DNA from: an uncultured SAR116 cluster alpha proteobacterium
Lineage (GTDB): Bacteria; Pseudomonadota; Alphaproteobacteria; Puniceispirillales; Puniceispirillaceae
Direction: 5' to 3'
NCBI GenBank assembly: GCA_902625725.1
Contig: CACOCY010000010.1
Location: forward strand, 1-64,000
Length of the DNA stretch: 64,000 nucleotides
Below, piece by piece: positions 1 to 9,241 of the stretch. The stretch's first letter is position 1. Each line of letters opens with the position of its first letter. The position numbers and the translations under genes are program-made. Below the pieces are notes generated by a model that worked only from the letters and a program-made list of their open reading frames with translations, was not told the DNA's origin and ran no database searches.

Positions 1-1
1 A

Positions 2-1093
2 CGTGCTAAAATTAAAACTAACATCGAGAATGTTTTAAATCATGGTAAATATATTATGGGACCAGAGGTTGAGGAACTGGAAAAAACTTTATGTGAAAGA
101 GTTGGAGTAAAGCATGTTGTAAGCTGCAGTTCTGGAACAGATGCCTTATTATTAGCACTAATGGGCCTTAAACTTAAACCTGGACAGGGTGTTATTGTGC
201 CTAGCTTTACATTCACCGCAAGTGCTGAGGTAATGCCACTCCTTGGCGCAATCCCCATATTTGCTGAAGTAGATAGGAAAACTTTTACTCTAAACCCATC
301 AAAACTAAAGGACGCGCTGGAAACTGCAAATAACACGAATATTGAGGTTGTGGGCATTCTCGCTGTTGGTTTATTCGGACAACCTGCACAGATGGATCAA
401 ATAAATGCTTTTGCAAAATTAAATGGATTGTGGGTTATAGATGATGCCGCACAAAGTTTTGGAACTGAGTTGATGGGAGCTAAGACCGGCACACTTGCAG
501 ATGTTACATGTACTAGCTTTTTCCCTGCCAAGCCCCTTGGCTGTTATGGGGATGGCGGCGCCTTATTTACGGATTCTGAAGAAATTGCCGAAATTGCGCG
601 TTCATGTCGTATTCATGGACAGGGCTCACATAAATATGAAACATTTCGTTTAGGAATGACTGCTAGGCTAGACACTATTCAAGCCGCTATCTTGTTGGCA
701 AAATTACACATTTTTGACGAAGAACTTATTCAACGTAATGCAATTGCAAATTATTATGCCGAACTATTGAATGGTTGGGTTGAAACCCCATCCTGTTTTT
801 CGGACAAGACAAGCAGCTGGGCAATTTACACAATAAAGCTGTCAGAAAAGCTGGATAGAGCTTCTATACAAAAATCACTCAATGAGAAAGGTGTCCCAAC
901 TGCGATATACTATCCAATCCCCATGCATTTACAAAAACCCTATGAGCATTACCCACAAACCAAATTTGGTTTAGAAGTAAGTGAGCATCTAGCAAAATGT
1001 GTTTTATCAATACCGATGCACCCATACCTCACTCGGGAAAAACAAGAAATGATCAGTAACGCTATTATTGAAAGTATAAAAAGCTGTAAATAA
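2..1093 (+). CDS. DegT/DnrJ/EryC1-family sugar aminotransferase, WbpE/WlbC-like (5' end cut off)
   Basis: PLP-dependent aminotransferase expected to aminate a nucleotide-bound keto sugar for surface polysaccharide. The frame is already open at base 2 (RAKIKTNIENVLNHGKY precedes the first ATG at 56), so the true start lies left of the window. Visible motifs: SSGTDALLLAL, VIDDAAQSFG, and SFFPAKPLGCYGDGG, whose Lys (codon 530-532) is the Schiff-base lysine. RLDTIQAAIL, GVPTAIYYPIP and SIPMHPYL resemble what I know of the WbpE/WlbC branch (UDP-3-keto-glucuronamide sugars); the exact substrate is inferred. ugd and galU lie within 3.5 kb and would supply UDP-glucuronate, which fits that branch. Family call is firm, substrate is not. 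Confidence 0.88.
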   Translation, partial: RAKIKTNIENVLNHGKYIMGPEVEELEKTLCERVGVKHVVSCSSGTDALLLALMGLKLKPGQGVIVPSFTFTASAEVMPLLGAIPIFAEVDRKTFTLNPSKLKDALETANNTNIEVVGILAVGLFGQPAQMDQINAFAKLNGLWVIDDAAQSFGTELMGAKTGTLADVTCTSFFPAKPLGCYGDGGALFTDSEEIAEIARSCRIHGQGSHKYETFRLGMTARLDTIQAAILLAKLHIFDEELIQRNAIANYYAELLNGWVETPSCFSDKTSSWAIYTIKLSEKLDRASIQKSLNEKGVPTAIYYPIPMHLQKPYEHYPQTKFGLEVSEHLAKCVLSIPMHPYLTREKQEMISNAIIESIKSCK

Positions 1094-1122
1094 AAGATGA
1101 AAAATAATCGCCCATATTTTTC

Positions 1123-1151
1123 TTGTAAGATCGAACAGCTCAAGCTATAAA
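1123..1151 (+). promoter_or_regulatory. sigma70-type promoter of tRNA-Gly
   Basis: A -35 box TTGTAA (1123-1128) and a -10 box TATAAA (1146-1151) are separated by exactly 17 bases and end 12 bases before the tRNA. The match is 4/6 and 5/6 to consensus. It lies in the short gap after the aminotransferase gene. Confidence 0.6.
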
Positions 1152-1163
1152 AATGGTGTAATT

Positions 1164-1238
1164 GCGGGCGTAGCTCAGTGGTAGAGCACAACCTTGCCAA
1201 GGTTGGGGTCGAGGGTTCGAATCCCTTCGCCCGCTCCA
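1164..1238 (+). tRNA. tRNA-Gly (anticodon GCC)
   Basis: The full cloverleaf can be drawn. Acceptor GCGGGCG pairs with CGCCCGC, the anticodon stem CAACC/GGTTG encloses loop TTGCCAA (anticodon GCC at 1196-1198), and the T arm is GAGGG-TTCGAAT-CCCTT. The discriminator is T, as expected for tRNA-Gly, and the CCA end is encoded (1236-1238). Confidence 0.97.
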
Positions 1239-1454
1239 CGTATCCATAACAAAAATTTGTCTCCGTGTTATCTAACAAAACCCCTAAAAGTTTTTTGTAT
1301 TTCAAACAAAAACGAACTATAAGTTAATGAAATATGGATGCGTAGTAATTTGGGTATTTGGAACAAACTTATTTTTTAATAAAGCGTTTTATAGAAAGTT
1401 ATTAGTAGAAAAAAAAGTACCTTTGTGATTTGATACTGAATTATAAAAATTGTA

Positions 1455-1877
1455 GTGACCTTAAATAATTTTAGATGGAGAATAGGTATCAACAAGAACC
1501 AAAACAATGTTGTAAGCACGTCTCGTCCGGAAATGACCTTAGGAGGCCGAATTGCGCAACTTAGAATAGAGGGTGGTTATGACAGTTTTGAACTTTCAAA
1601 GCAACTTGGCGTAAAACATGAAACGTATGAGTCTTGGGAATTAGATAGAAGCGAACCCCGAATTAATAAACTAGTAGCTCTTGCTGCCATTCTTGGAGTG
1701 TCGCCCACCTACTTGCTTGCGGAAGAGGGTCATAAAGGAGTTGATACGAAAAATAAAAAATCCAAACGCAGTGTCAAAATCTTAACCCTTCAGCAGAAGG
1801 TGCTGTTTTTGGAGGCACAGTTGAAAGAAAACTTAAAACAGTTAAAAAAAATATCTCGTGCAATAAATAGTTTATAA
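1455..1877 (+). CDS. XRE-family helix-turn-helix protein with C-terminal coiled coil
   Basis: Small putative DNA-binding regulator. The helix-turn-helix core covers about residues 27-90 (GGRIAQLRIEGGYDSFELSK, then LGVKHETYESWE, then LVALAAILGVSPTYLL). A basic stretch (KNKKSKRSVK) and a heptad-like helix (LQQKVLFLEAQLKENLKQL) follow and would allow dimerisation. The longest frame starts at GTG 1455, giving 140 residues, with no visible ribosome binding site. ATG 1533 just before the HTH, preceded by CCGGA, is an equally good start (114 residues). It stands alone between tRNA-Gly and the convergent ugd gene. No toxin or phage gene adjoins it, so its target is unknown. Confidence 0.7.
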   Translation: MTLNNFRWRIGINKNQNNVVSTSRPEMTLGGRIAQLRIEGGYDSFELSKQLGVKHETYESWELDRSEPRINKLVALAAILGVSPTYLLAEEGHKGVDTKNKKSKRSVKILTLQQKVLFLEAQLKENLKQLKKISRAINSL

Positions 1878-2008
1878 TCATTCTAATTATTTTTTACTGG
1901 ATACCCAGTGGGGTTTAATAAAGAAAGACCATCAAAATAAAAACGAGCTGGCGAATATCACATAAGAGGCCTTTAATTAATAATTCATGTATGTAAAAGA
2001 ATACTAAA

Positions 2009-3316
2009 TTAAACTCTTCCTATAGAGTTATAATTTAATCCAGCTGCCCTCATATCCTTTGGCGAATAAACATTTCTTAAGTCCACAATCACGTTACCAG
2101 CCATCAATTCAAGAAATTTAAGAGCTGAAATTGCTCTAAACTCGTTCCATTCTGTCGCTATTACACAAACATCAGCCCCTTTAATGCAAGTCTCGGGACC
2201 TTTACTGAAAACAACTTTGTCCCCTAAAAGAGATTTAGCCTCAGGCATTGCTACTGGGTCATAAACCTTTATATTTGCGCCTCTCGATAACAATAGTGGA
2301 ACGATATCTAATGCTGGACTATCCCTCATATCGTCTGTTTCTGGTTTGAAAGACAAACCCAAAATACTTACCTTTTTCCCACTTATCCCCTCTCTAAATT
2401 GAGATATTATTCGATCTGCCATAGAAATTCTTCGCTCTTGATTATATCTGATTACTTCTTCCACAATGGAAATTCTTGATCCAAACTGCTGAGTTGTTTT
2501 TACAAGCGCTACGGTGTCTTTGGGAAAACAAGAGCCTCCATAACCGGGGCCAGCATGCAAAAACTTCATTCCTATTCTTTTATCTAGTCCGATACCTTTC
2601 GCAACATCGTGAACATCAGCACCAACCTTCTCACATAAATCGGCTATTTGGTTTATATAGGAAATTTTTACAGCTAAAAATGCGTTGGAGGCATATTTTA
2701 TTAATTCTGCGGTTTCTAGCTCTGTATACTGAATAGGTGTTTCAATTAAATACAATGGTTTATAAATTTTTGCCAATATCTCTTTTGCTTTAGTCCCACT
2801 GGTGCCAACAATTACTCTATCAGGACGCATAAAATCATTTATTGCAGAACCTTCCCTTAAAAACTCTGGGTTTGATGCAACATCAAAACTCAATTCGGGC
2901 CTTTTTTGTTGAACTAGATCAAAAACTTTTTGTCCTGTTCCAACAGGTACAGTAGATTTCATCACTATCACTGTATATCCAGATATGGCTTCAGCAATCT
3001 CCTCCACAGCGCTGAACACGTAACTCAAATCGGCATGTCCATCACCTCTTCTTGCTGGCGTACCAACTGCTATGAAAACAATGTTAGAATTACTTACAGA
3101 ATGTTTCAAATCGGTCGTAAATGAAAGCCGGCCAGCACTCTGATTACGATGAACAAGCGCTTCCAAACCAGGCTCATAAATAGGTATCTTGTTGGATTTT
3201 AATTCTAATACTTTTTTCTCATTTTTATCAACACAAGTCACATTAAATCCAAGCTCCGAAAAACATGCCCCTGATACAAGTCCAACGTATCCAGTTCCAA
3301 TCATGGCTATTTTCAT
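2009..3316 (-). CDS. ugd: UDP-glucose 6-dehydrogenase
   Basis: Cytosolic enzyme oxidising UDP-glucose to UDP-glucuronate with two NAD+. The Rossmann motif MIGTGYVGLVSGACF opens the protein. The catalytic cysteine is Cys263 in GPGYGGSCFPKD, and the C-terminal UDP-binding domain contains SILGLSFKPETDDMRDSP. Length (435 residues) is normal for the family. It is divergent from galU, whose product UDP-glucose is its substrate, with 144 bases between the two starts. With the aminotransferase on the left it forms a nucleotide-sugar supply region for capsule, exopolysaccharide or LPS. Confidence 0.96.
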   Translation of the reverse strand: MKIAMIGTGYVGLVSGACFSELGFNVTCVDKNEKKVLELKSNKIPIYEPGLEALVHRNQSAGRLSFTTDLKHSVSNSNIVFIAVGTPARRGDGHADLSYVFSAVEEIAEAISGYTVIVMKSTVPVGTGQKVFDLVQQKRPELSFDVASNPEFLREGSAINDFMRPDRVIVGTSGTKAKEILAKIYKPLYLIETPIQYTELETAELIKYASNAFLAVKISYINQIADLCEKVGADVHDVAKGIGLDKRIGMKFLHAGPGYGGSCFPKDTVALVKTTQQFGSRISIVEEVIRYNQERRISMADRIISQFREGISGKKVSILGLSFKPETDDMRDSPALDIVPLLLSRGANIKVYDPVAMPEAKSLLGDKVVFSKGPETCIKGADVCVIATEWNEFRAISALKFLELMAGNVIVDLRNVYSPKDMRAAGLNYNSIGRV

Positions 3317-3460
3317 ATTCGCCCTCTTTAATCTTCAACTTCTCAGTTTCGAAATTTTTTGACTTTCGACTAAATAAGTTAATATTATATAAACAATTTT
3401 GAGTGATATTTTTTCGATCAAAACTAAAGTCATATAAACCCAGAACAGTATAGAAATTAA

Positions 3461-4315
3461 ATGAAGATCAGAAAAGCAATTTTTCCTGTTGGTGGATTAG
3501 GAACAAGATTTCTACCAGTAACAAAAGCACTTCCAAAAGAAATGCTGCCAATTGTTGACAAGCCTCTAATTCAATACGCTGTAGAAGAAGCCGCTGATGC
3601 TGGCATTGAAGAATTTATTTTTGTAACTGGAAGAAACAAATCTGCGATTGAAGATCACTTTGATCATTCAGCAGAGTTGGAAAACTCCCTAAATGCTAAG
3701 GGCAACCAAGGTTCATTACAGTTAGTTCAAAAAATGATAAAACCACCTGGCTCCTTTGTCTACATTCGGCAACAGGAACCTGCAGGACTAGGACACGCTG
3801 TTTGGTGCGCTAGAAATATTGTTTCGGATGAGCCTGTAGCGGTTTTACTTGCTGATGACCTTGTGCTTGGTAAACCAGCTCTCAAAGAGATGTGTGAAGC
3901 ATGGAAGGGCGGTAACATGATTGCAACAATGAAAGTTAATGCTACTCAAACATCTTCATATGGGATAGTTACACCGGGAGAAACAAAAGGCAACTTAGTC
4001 GAAGTTAAAAATTTAGTAGAAAAACCAAAGCCAGAAGAAGCCCCTTCTACAATAGCTATCGTCGGAAGATATATAATTCAACCTTCAGTTTTTGACACTT
4101 TATCAAAACAACGCAAAGGTGCTGGTGGAGAGATTCAACTCACGGATGCACTGAGTGAAGAAATCGGAAAAACACCTTTTTTTGGTTTTGAATTTTCTGG
4201 CAAACGATTTGACTGTGGTTCAAAATTAGGGTTTCTTCAGGCTAACCTTGCGTTAGCATTGGAAAGAGATGATTTGAGAGAAAATATAAAAACTTGGTTG
4301 AAAGAAACGATATAG
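3461..4315 (+). CDS. galU: UTP--glucose-1-phosphate uridylyltransferase
   Basis: Makes UDP-glucose from UTP and glucose 1-phosphate. The nucleotide-binding signature GGLGTRFLPVTKALPKEMLP is at residues 11-30, followed by VDKPLIQYAVEEA. Internal motifs QQEPAGLGHAVWCA and LLADDL are typical of the bacterial GalU branch. Length (284 residues) matches the family. It is divergently transcribed from ugd, so both may be controlled from the shared 144-base gap. No Shine-Dalgarno is obvious before the ATG. Confidence 0.96.
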   Translation: MKIRKAIFPVGGLGTRFLPVTKALPKEMLPIVDKPLIQYAVEEAADAGIEEFIFVTGRNKSAIEDHFDHSAELENSLNAKGNQGSLQLVQKMIKPPGSFVYIRQQEPAGLGHAVWCARNIVSDEPVAVLLADDLVLGKPALKEMCEAWKGGNMIATMKVNATQTSSYGIVTPGETKGNLVEVKNLVEKPKPEEAPSTIAIVGRYIIQPSVFDTLSKQRKGAGGEIQLTDALSEEIGKTPFFGFEFSGKRFDCGSKLGFLQANLALALERDDLRENIKTWLKETI

Positions 4316-4356
4316 CAAATTAAATTTTTTTCTATATAATGTTAAGATGTTTTAAT

Positions 4357-4377
4357 ATGTGAAACGCTATTTCACAT
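4357..4377. promoter_or_regulatory. inverted repeat ATGTGAAA-5-TTTCACAT upstream of glcB
   Basis: Two perfect 8-base arms (4357-4364 and 4370-4377) flank the spacer CGCTA. The repeat lies in the 192-base galU-glcB gap, 42 bases after galU and 130 bases before the glcB start. It lacks a T-run, so it does not look like an intrinsic terminator. An operator for a dimeric regulator is the simplest reading; the regulator is unknown. Confidence 0.45.
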
Positions 4378-4507
4378 GGTAAAGAGGAAAATTTTATGCA
4401 AATGTTTTGAAGAAAATAAACTACTATGGTTTTTATTTAAAAACATATTTGGCACAATCATATTTTAAAATAATAATCACCAGATAATAGAATTAAAGGA
4501 TTTGAGC

Positions 4508-6664
4508 ATGACGTATATTTCCTTTGGCACCTTGTCCATTTCTAACGAACTATATAATTTTGTTAACAACGAGCTGTTAGCTGGACTAGAGATAAATCCA
4601 AATAATTTTTGGTCGGAGTTCGAAATTGCTGCAAATACACTAACCCCTAAGAATAAAGCGCTTTTACAAACCCGAAACAAATTACAAAGAAAATTAGATG
4701 AATGGCTAGAAGAACATAAAAAATCAGAAATTGATCCTGAGAAATATACAGAATATTTGCATGAAATTGGTTATTTGATACCTGAAGGAGATGATTTTGT
4801 AATTGAAACGTCAAATGTCGATATTGAAATTTCGAAAATAGCCGGGCCACAATTAGTTGTTCCTGTCATGAATGCGAGATATGCATTAAACGCGGCAAAC
4901 GCCCGTTGGGGTTCTTTATATGATGCACTATATGGAACAGACGTAATTTCCGAAGATGCCGGCGCCGAAAAATCTAAAAATTATAATCCTATTAGAGGAA
5001 AAAAGGTAATTAAGTATGCTCGAGGAGTTTTGGATGCCCACAGCCCAATTAGAGACGCAACATGGATAGATGTCACCAATCTTTCCATTATTAATGGTGA
5101 ATTAATCATCTCCACCGGTTCAAATTCAACAACACTCAAATTTTCGTCCCAGTTCTCTGGCTATCGGGGAGCAGCGGATAAGCCGGATGCTGTTTTGCTA
5201 GTAAAAAACAATCTTCACATTGAAATTTTATTAAAGCCAGACGGTATAATTGGGAAAACGGATAAAGCAGGAATTGATGATGTAATCATTGAGTCTGCTA
5301 TTTCTACAATTATGGATTGCGAGGATTCTGTCGCAGCGGTTGACGCAGAAGACAAGGTTCTAGCATATCGCAATTGGCTTGGTCTGATGCGTGGTGACTT
5401 GTCAGTTGAAATGGAAAAAGGCGGAAAAACCTTCATACGCAAATTAAACGAAGACAAAATTTTTACTACACCAAGTGGTGGCACTCTGACTTTGCATGGT
5501 AGATCATTAATGTTAGTTCGAAATGTTGGACATTTGATGACAAATCCTGCCATACTACTCGGTGATAAAAGTGAGATCCCAGAGGGTATTTTAGATAGTT
5601 TTATGACCGTATTGGGAGCAATGTACGATTTCAAAACGAAGGGAAATTCGAGAACTAATTCTATTTACATAGTCAAACCAAAAATGCATGGGCCTGAAGA
5701 AGTTGCTTTCACATGCGAAATTTTCAATATGGTAGAATCCATTCTTAATCTCCCTGCCAACACTGCTAAAATAGGCATTATGGACGAAGAACGGCGTACT
5801 ACGGTTAATTTGAAAGAATGTATTAGAGCAGCAAAAAACAGAGTAGCTTTCATCAATACTGGTTTCCTTGACAGAACAGGAGATGAGATACACACATCTA
5901 TGAATGCTGGCGCAATGATTAGGAAGGCAGATATGAAGCAAGCAGCATGGATTGGCGCATATGAGAACTGGAATGTAGACATTGGTCTCTCCTGCGGTTT
6001 CTCTGGAAAAGCACAGATCGGAAAGGGTATGTGGGCAATGCCCGATTTAATGAATGAAATGATGAAACAGAAAATTGGTCACCCTAATGCTGGCGCAAAC
6101 TGCGCCTGGGTTCCTTCGCCTACAGCAGCAACTTTACACGCGTTGCATTATCATGATGTAGATGTATTTCAGAAACATACAGAAATAATTAAGCGAAAAC
6201 GTGCTGAACTATCTGATATATTAACAATACCAACTGCGCAAAGACCAAATTGGTCTCACCATGACATAAAACAGGAATTAGAGAATAATGCGCAAGGTAT
6301 ATTGGGCTATGTCGTAAGGTGGATAGATCAAGGGATAGGGTGTTCAAAAGTACCTGATATACATAATGTAGGATTAATGGAAGATAGGGCGACTCTTCGA
6401 ATCTCCTCTCAACATATGGCCAATTGGATCCACCACGGTATTTGTACAAAAGAGCAGGTAATACAAATAATGAAAAAGATGGCATTGGTAGTTGATAAAC
6501 AAAATGAAATGGATGAACAATATGAACCAATGGGAGAAAATTTTGACACCTCTATTGCATTTCAAGCAGCATGTGACCTTATCTTTGAAGGGTTAAATCA
6601 GCCATCTGGTTACACAGAGCCAATACTTCATCAAAAGAGGCTAGAAAAAAAGCAAGCCCTATAA
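4508..6664 (+). CDS. glcB: malate synthase G
   Basis: Condenses glyoxylate with acetyl-CoA to give malate and CoA. The long single-chain G form (718 residues) is recognised from [48 protein letters not shown] and the C-terminal [15 protein letters not shown], which carries the catalytic Asp. I chose ATG 4508 because AAAGGA at 4495-4500 sits 7 bases upstream; a TTG at 4502 would be too close to it. No isocitrate lyase is in the window, so glyoxylate could come from glycolate or a distant aceA. It is followed after 31 bases by apt. Confidence 0.97.
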   Translation: MTYISFGTLSISNELYNFVNNELLAGLEINPNNFWSEFEIAANTLTPKNKALLQTRNKLQRKLDEWLEEHKKSEIDPEKYTEYLHEIGYLIPEGDDFVIETSNVDIEISKIAGPQLVVPVMNARYALNAANARWGSLYDALYGTDVISEDAGAEKSKNYNPIRGKKVIKYARGVLDAHSPIRDATWIDVTNLSIINGELIISTGSNSTTLKFSSQFSGYRGAADKPDAVLLVKNNLHIEILLKPDGIIGKTDKAGIDDVIIESAISTIMDCEDSVAAVDAEDKVLAYRNWLGLMRGDLSVEMEKGGKTFIRKLNEDKIFTTPSGGTLTLHGRSLMLVRNVGHLMTNPAILLGDKSEIPEGILDSFMTVLGAMYDFKTKGNSRTNSIYIVKPKMHGPEEVAFTCEIFNMVESILNLPANTAKIGIMDEERRTTVNLKECIRAAKNRVAFINTGFLDRTGDEIHTSMNAGAMIRKADMKQAAWIGAYENWNVDIGLSCGFSGKAQIGKGMWAMPDLMNEMMKQKIGHPNAGANCAWVPSPTAATLHALHYHDVDVFQKHTEIIKRKRAELSDILTIPTAQRPNWSHHDIKQELENNAQGILGYVVRWIDQGIGCSKVPDIHNVGLMEDRATLRISSQHMANWIHHGICTKEQVIQIMKKMALVVDKQNEMDEQYEPMGENFDTSIAFQAACDLIFEGLNQPSGYTEPILHQKRLEKKQAL

Positions 6665-6695
6665 TACGAAAGTTTTCAATTTAAATGAGCTTATT

Positions 6696-7232
6696 TTGAT
6701 TAAAAAAATTTCTCAAATTAACCTAGACAAGCATATTGCAAAAGTCCCTAATTTCCCCAAAAATGGAATAACCTTTTATGATATTAGTCCAATTTTAGAA
6801 AACTCTCATTTTTTGAAGAATACAATTGATGTTTTATTTGAGAAAGCAATACCATTCAAACCTGAATTAGTTGCGGGGATTGATGCTCGTGGGTTTTTAT
6901 TTGCAACGCCACTTGCGTATAAACTAAATTGTGGTTGTATTATGATTAGAAAATCAAATAAACTTCCAGGGAACGTGCTGACGCAAAGTTATAATTTAGA
7001 GTATGATTCCGCTGAGCTTACTATTCAAAAAGAAAGACAATTGTCTGGAAAACGTATTTTGATTGTTGATGATTTGATAGCAACTGGAGGCTCATTAAAC
7101 GCTGCTCAAACACTTGTTGAAAAGATGGGTGGAACGGTATGTTGTGCTTTGTGCATAATTGAACTTACTGGTTTAAAGGGCAGAGAAAAATTAAATTGTC
7201 CTGTTATGTCATTACAGTCTTATTTGTTTTGA
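6696..7232 (+). CDS. apt: adenine phosphoribosyltransferase
   Basis: Salvages adenine to AMP using PRPP. The PRPP-binding loop is ILIVDDLIATGGSL near residues 122-135. AGIDARGFLFATPLAYKL and IMIRKSNKLPG are typical of bacterial Apt. Length (178 residues) is normal. The frame has no ATG before the conserved core, so TTG 6696 (MIKKISQIN) is taken as start; an ATG at 6685 is in another frame and hits a stop after four codons. It follows glcB by 31 bases and converges on the methylase gene. Confidence 0.93.
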   Translation: MIKKISQINLDKHIAKVPNFPKNGITFYDISPILENSHFLKNTIDVLFEKAIPFKPELVAGIDARGFLFATPLAYKLNCGCIMIRKSNKLPGNVLTQSYNLEYDSAELTIQKERQLSGKRILIVDDLIATGGSLNAAQTLVEKMGGTVCCALCIIELTGLKGREKLNCPVMSLQSYLF

Positions 7233-7283
7233 ACTGCGGAAATAACGAAGACTTAAAACTTTTTTCTATACAGTGATTGATTT

Positions 7284-8348
7284 TTACATCTCTTTACGTA
7301 AATCAGTTCGCAAACTATCGATTGAGATGGGACCTTTTTGACTTTTAAGATACCAAAAAGACCAGCCGTTGCAACTGGAAGCACCCTGTAATTGTGCGCC
7401 TACTGAATGGATAGAACCAGATTTCTTGTCTTTCGTGACAAGAGAGCCATCAGCTCTTACCTTTGCTGAAAAGCGGTTTTTCTTATCAAATAACTCGTCT
7501 CCAGCTTTAACCCAGCCGCGCTCAACCAAAGCGCCAAAGGGCACTCTGGGCAAATCGCGTTTCTCTGTTAAATCAACCATCTGGTTATCCGCTTGCTTGA
7601 TTTTAGATAACCTCTCTTTTGCATTTCTAACATAAACCTGATCCCGCTCTATTCCAATGTAGTGCCTCCTGAGTTTTTTAGCAACAACACCTGTAGTACC
7701 TGTTCCAAAAAAAGGATCTAAAATTATATCGCCTGGTTTAGTTGTTGCTAAAACCACCCTTGTTAGCAAATTTTCAGGTTTTTGAGTCGGGTGTACCTTC
7801 TTACCGGCGATATCTTTTAATCTTTCCTGACCACTACAAATTGGCAGCGACCAGTCAGAGCGCATTTGTAAATCTTCATTCAACATTTTCATGGAATCAT
7901 AATTGAATTGATATTTTGATTTTGCAGATTTAGCTGCCCATATTAGAGTTTCATGTGCATTTGTAAAACGTCTTCCACGAAAATTAGGCATTGGATTTGT
8001 CTTACGCCAAACTACATCATTCAAAATCCAAAAGCCGAGATCCTGTATTATTTTTCCTAAACGAAATATATTGTGATAACTACCGATTACCCAAATCGCA
8101 CCATTTGGTTTTATAACTCTATGGCATTCCTTTAGCCAGCTGTTACTAAAATAATCGTACGTTTTAAATGAATCAAACTGATCCCAAGATTCGTTTACCC
8201 CGTCAACAGGTGTCTGATCTGGCCTAATGAGCTCACCCGTAAGTTGCAAATTATATGGAGGATCAGCGAACACTAGGTCAACGCTTTCACACGGTAATGT
8301 TCTTAATGCCGTTAGACAGTCATTATTTATTATTACATCCAATTTCAT
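7284..8348 (-). CDS. ccrM: CcrM-type adenine-specific DNA methyltransferase (predicted GANTC)
   Basis: Predicted orphan N6-adenine methylase. DLVFADPPYNLQL (motif IV, about residues 26-38) precedes the SAM site DPFFGTGTTGVVAKKL, the beta-class order seen in CcrM. The C-terminal segment from RVPFGALVERGWV to WSFWYLKSQ is the extra domain of cell-cycle methylases. Length (354 residues) matches CcrM. ATG 8348 is preferred to the adjacent GTG 8351. No endonuclease gene is nearby, so this is not a restriction pair. In alphaproteobacteria CcrM methylates GANTC and links replication to the cell cycle; the specificity here is inferred from the family. Confidence 0.9.
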   Translation of the reverse strand: MKLDVIINNDCLTALRTLPCESVDLVFADPPYNLQLTGELIRPDQTPVDGVNESWDQFDSFKTYDYFSNSWLKECHRVIKPNGAIWVIGSYHNIFRLGKIIQDLGFWILNDVVWRKTNPMPNFRGRRFTNAHETLIWAAKSAKSKYQFNYDSMKMLNEDLQMRSDWSLPICSGQERLKDIAGKKVHPTQKPENLLTRVVLATTKPGDIILDPFFGTGTTGVVAKKLRRHYIGIERDQVYVRNAKERLSKIKQADNQMVDLTEKRDLPRVPFGALVERGWVKAGDELFDKKNRFSAKVRADGSLVTKDKKSGSIHSVGAQLQGASSCNGWSFWYLKSQKGPISIDSLRTDLRKEM

Positions 8349-8585
8349 CACGAAATAACATCCAGTTCAAAAATGTTATAAACGTCATAAAAGCGCAAAA
8401 AAGTATTAAAAGTCAATGTGTTATCTTTAACAAATAAATGCTATCTATATATAGTATGTTCCCGAAGATAATAGAGAATATATAGTATTGTTTAATATTG
8501 GTGATATGATGGCTCGTTAGAACTAGCTTAAAAAAGAATTCTGTTAAGTGGGTGTTTCGCAAACAATTCATTGACTGCTACCAAC

Positions 8586-9239
8586 TTAAGATAACAACGA
8601 TTTAACGGGGGCAAAACTTGATCTATGATGACATGTTGGGCCAAATTCTACCAAAGAGGCTCGGTGCGCTTTTGTGCCGTATCCTTTATGTTTGTTAAAC
8701 CCATATTCCGGATGACACGAATCAAGGTTAAGCATATAGCAATCTCTCGTTTGCTTTGCTATTATAGAAGCAATTGCAATTGATAAGCTAATATTATCAC
8801 CTTTAACAATAGGCATAATGTTTATTTTTTTATAAAATGTCTTAAATTCTGGCTTTCTATTACCATCAATCAAAATAGTATTAATTTTGCCAATTAATTT
8901 CTCTTGGAGCAGAACCAAAGCTCGTTCCATTGCGAGAAAACTAGCATTGAGAATATTTAAACTATCGATTTCTTTAACATCAGCACTGCCAACTGCTATC
9001 GAAATGTTAAGTTTTAATAGCTCAGTACAAATACGATCTCTTTTAATGTGAGTTAATTTCTTAGAATCTCTTATTCCCTCTGGCAAAGATGCAACAAGTT
9101 TTGGGTCAATCCAAACAGCAGCTGCCATTACAGGTCCTGCCCAAGATCCTATTCCAACCTCATCAACACCTACAACCAAGCCATGAACAGCATATTTTCT
9201 CTCGAGATAGAAATTTGGTTGTTGTTGAGTTATGTGCAA
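8586..9239 (-). CDS. rnhB: ribonuclease HII with altered GRG motif
   Basis: Would cleave RNA in RNA-DNA hybrids and start removal of misincorporated ribonucleotides. The fold is clear: GVDEVG with acidic residues D26/E27, ILIDGNRKPE, and SIIAKQTRDCYM with the later catalytic Asp. The usual GRG motif reads G29-I30-G31 (codon ATA at 9152-9150). In known RNase HII that Arg helps recognise the RNA-DNA junction. Length (217 residues) is normal and the rest looks intact. Its start follows the moaB stop by 2 bases, so the two are co-transcribed; ccrM lies 237 bases further on. Confidence 0.93.
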   Translation of the reverse strand: MHITQQQPNFYLERKYAVHGLVVGVDEVGIGSWAGPVMAAAVWIDPKLVASLPEGIRDSKKLTHIKRDRICTELLKLNISIAVGSADVKEIDSLNILNASFLAMERALVLLQEKLIGKINTILIDGNRKPEFKTFYKKINIMPIVKGDNISLSIAIASIIAKQTRDCYMLNLDSCHPEYGFNKHKGYGTKAHRASLVEFGPTCHHRSSFAPVKSLLS

Positions 9240-9241
9240 AG

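Noticed and set aside
949-1305. Minus-strand open frame reading through the tRNA-Gly gene (contains AKGFEPSTPTLARL)
   Set aside because: This is the well-known spurious peptide made by translating the antisense of a tRNA; no ribosome site and it overlaps two real genes.
1894-1915. Hairpin ACTGG-ATAC-CCAGT between the XRE gene and ugd
   Set aside because: Only a 5-bp stem and no T-run in the needed direction for either gene, so not called a terminator.
7284-9239. ccrM and neighbours as a restriction-modification or defence island
   Set aside because: No endonuclease, helicase or specificity gene is near; neighbours are housekeeping genes and the protein has the CcrM C-terminal domain.
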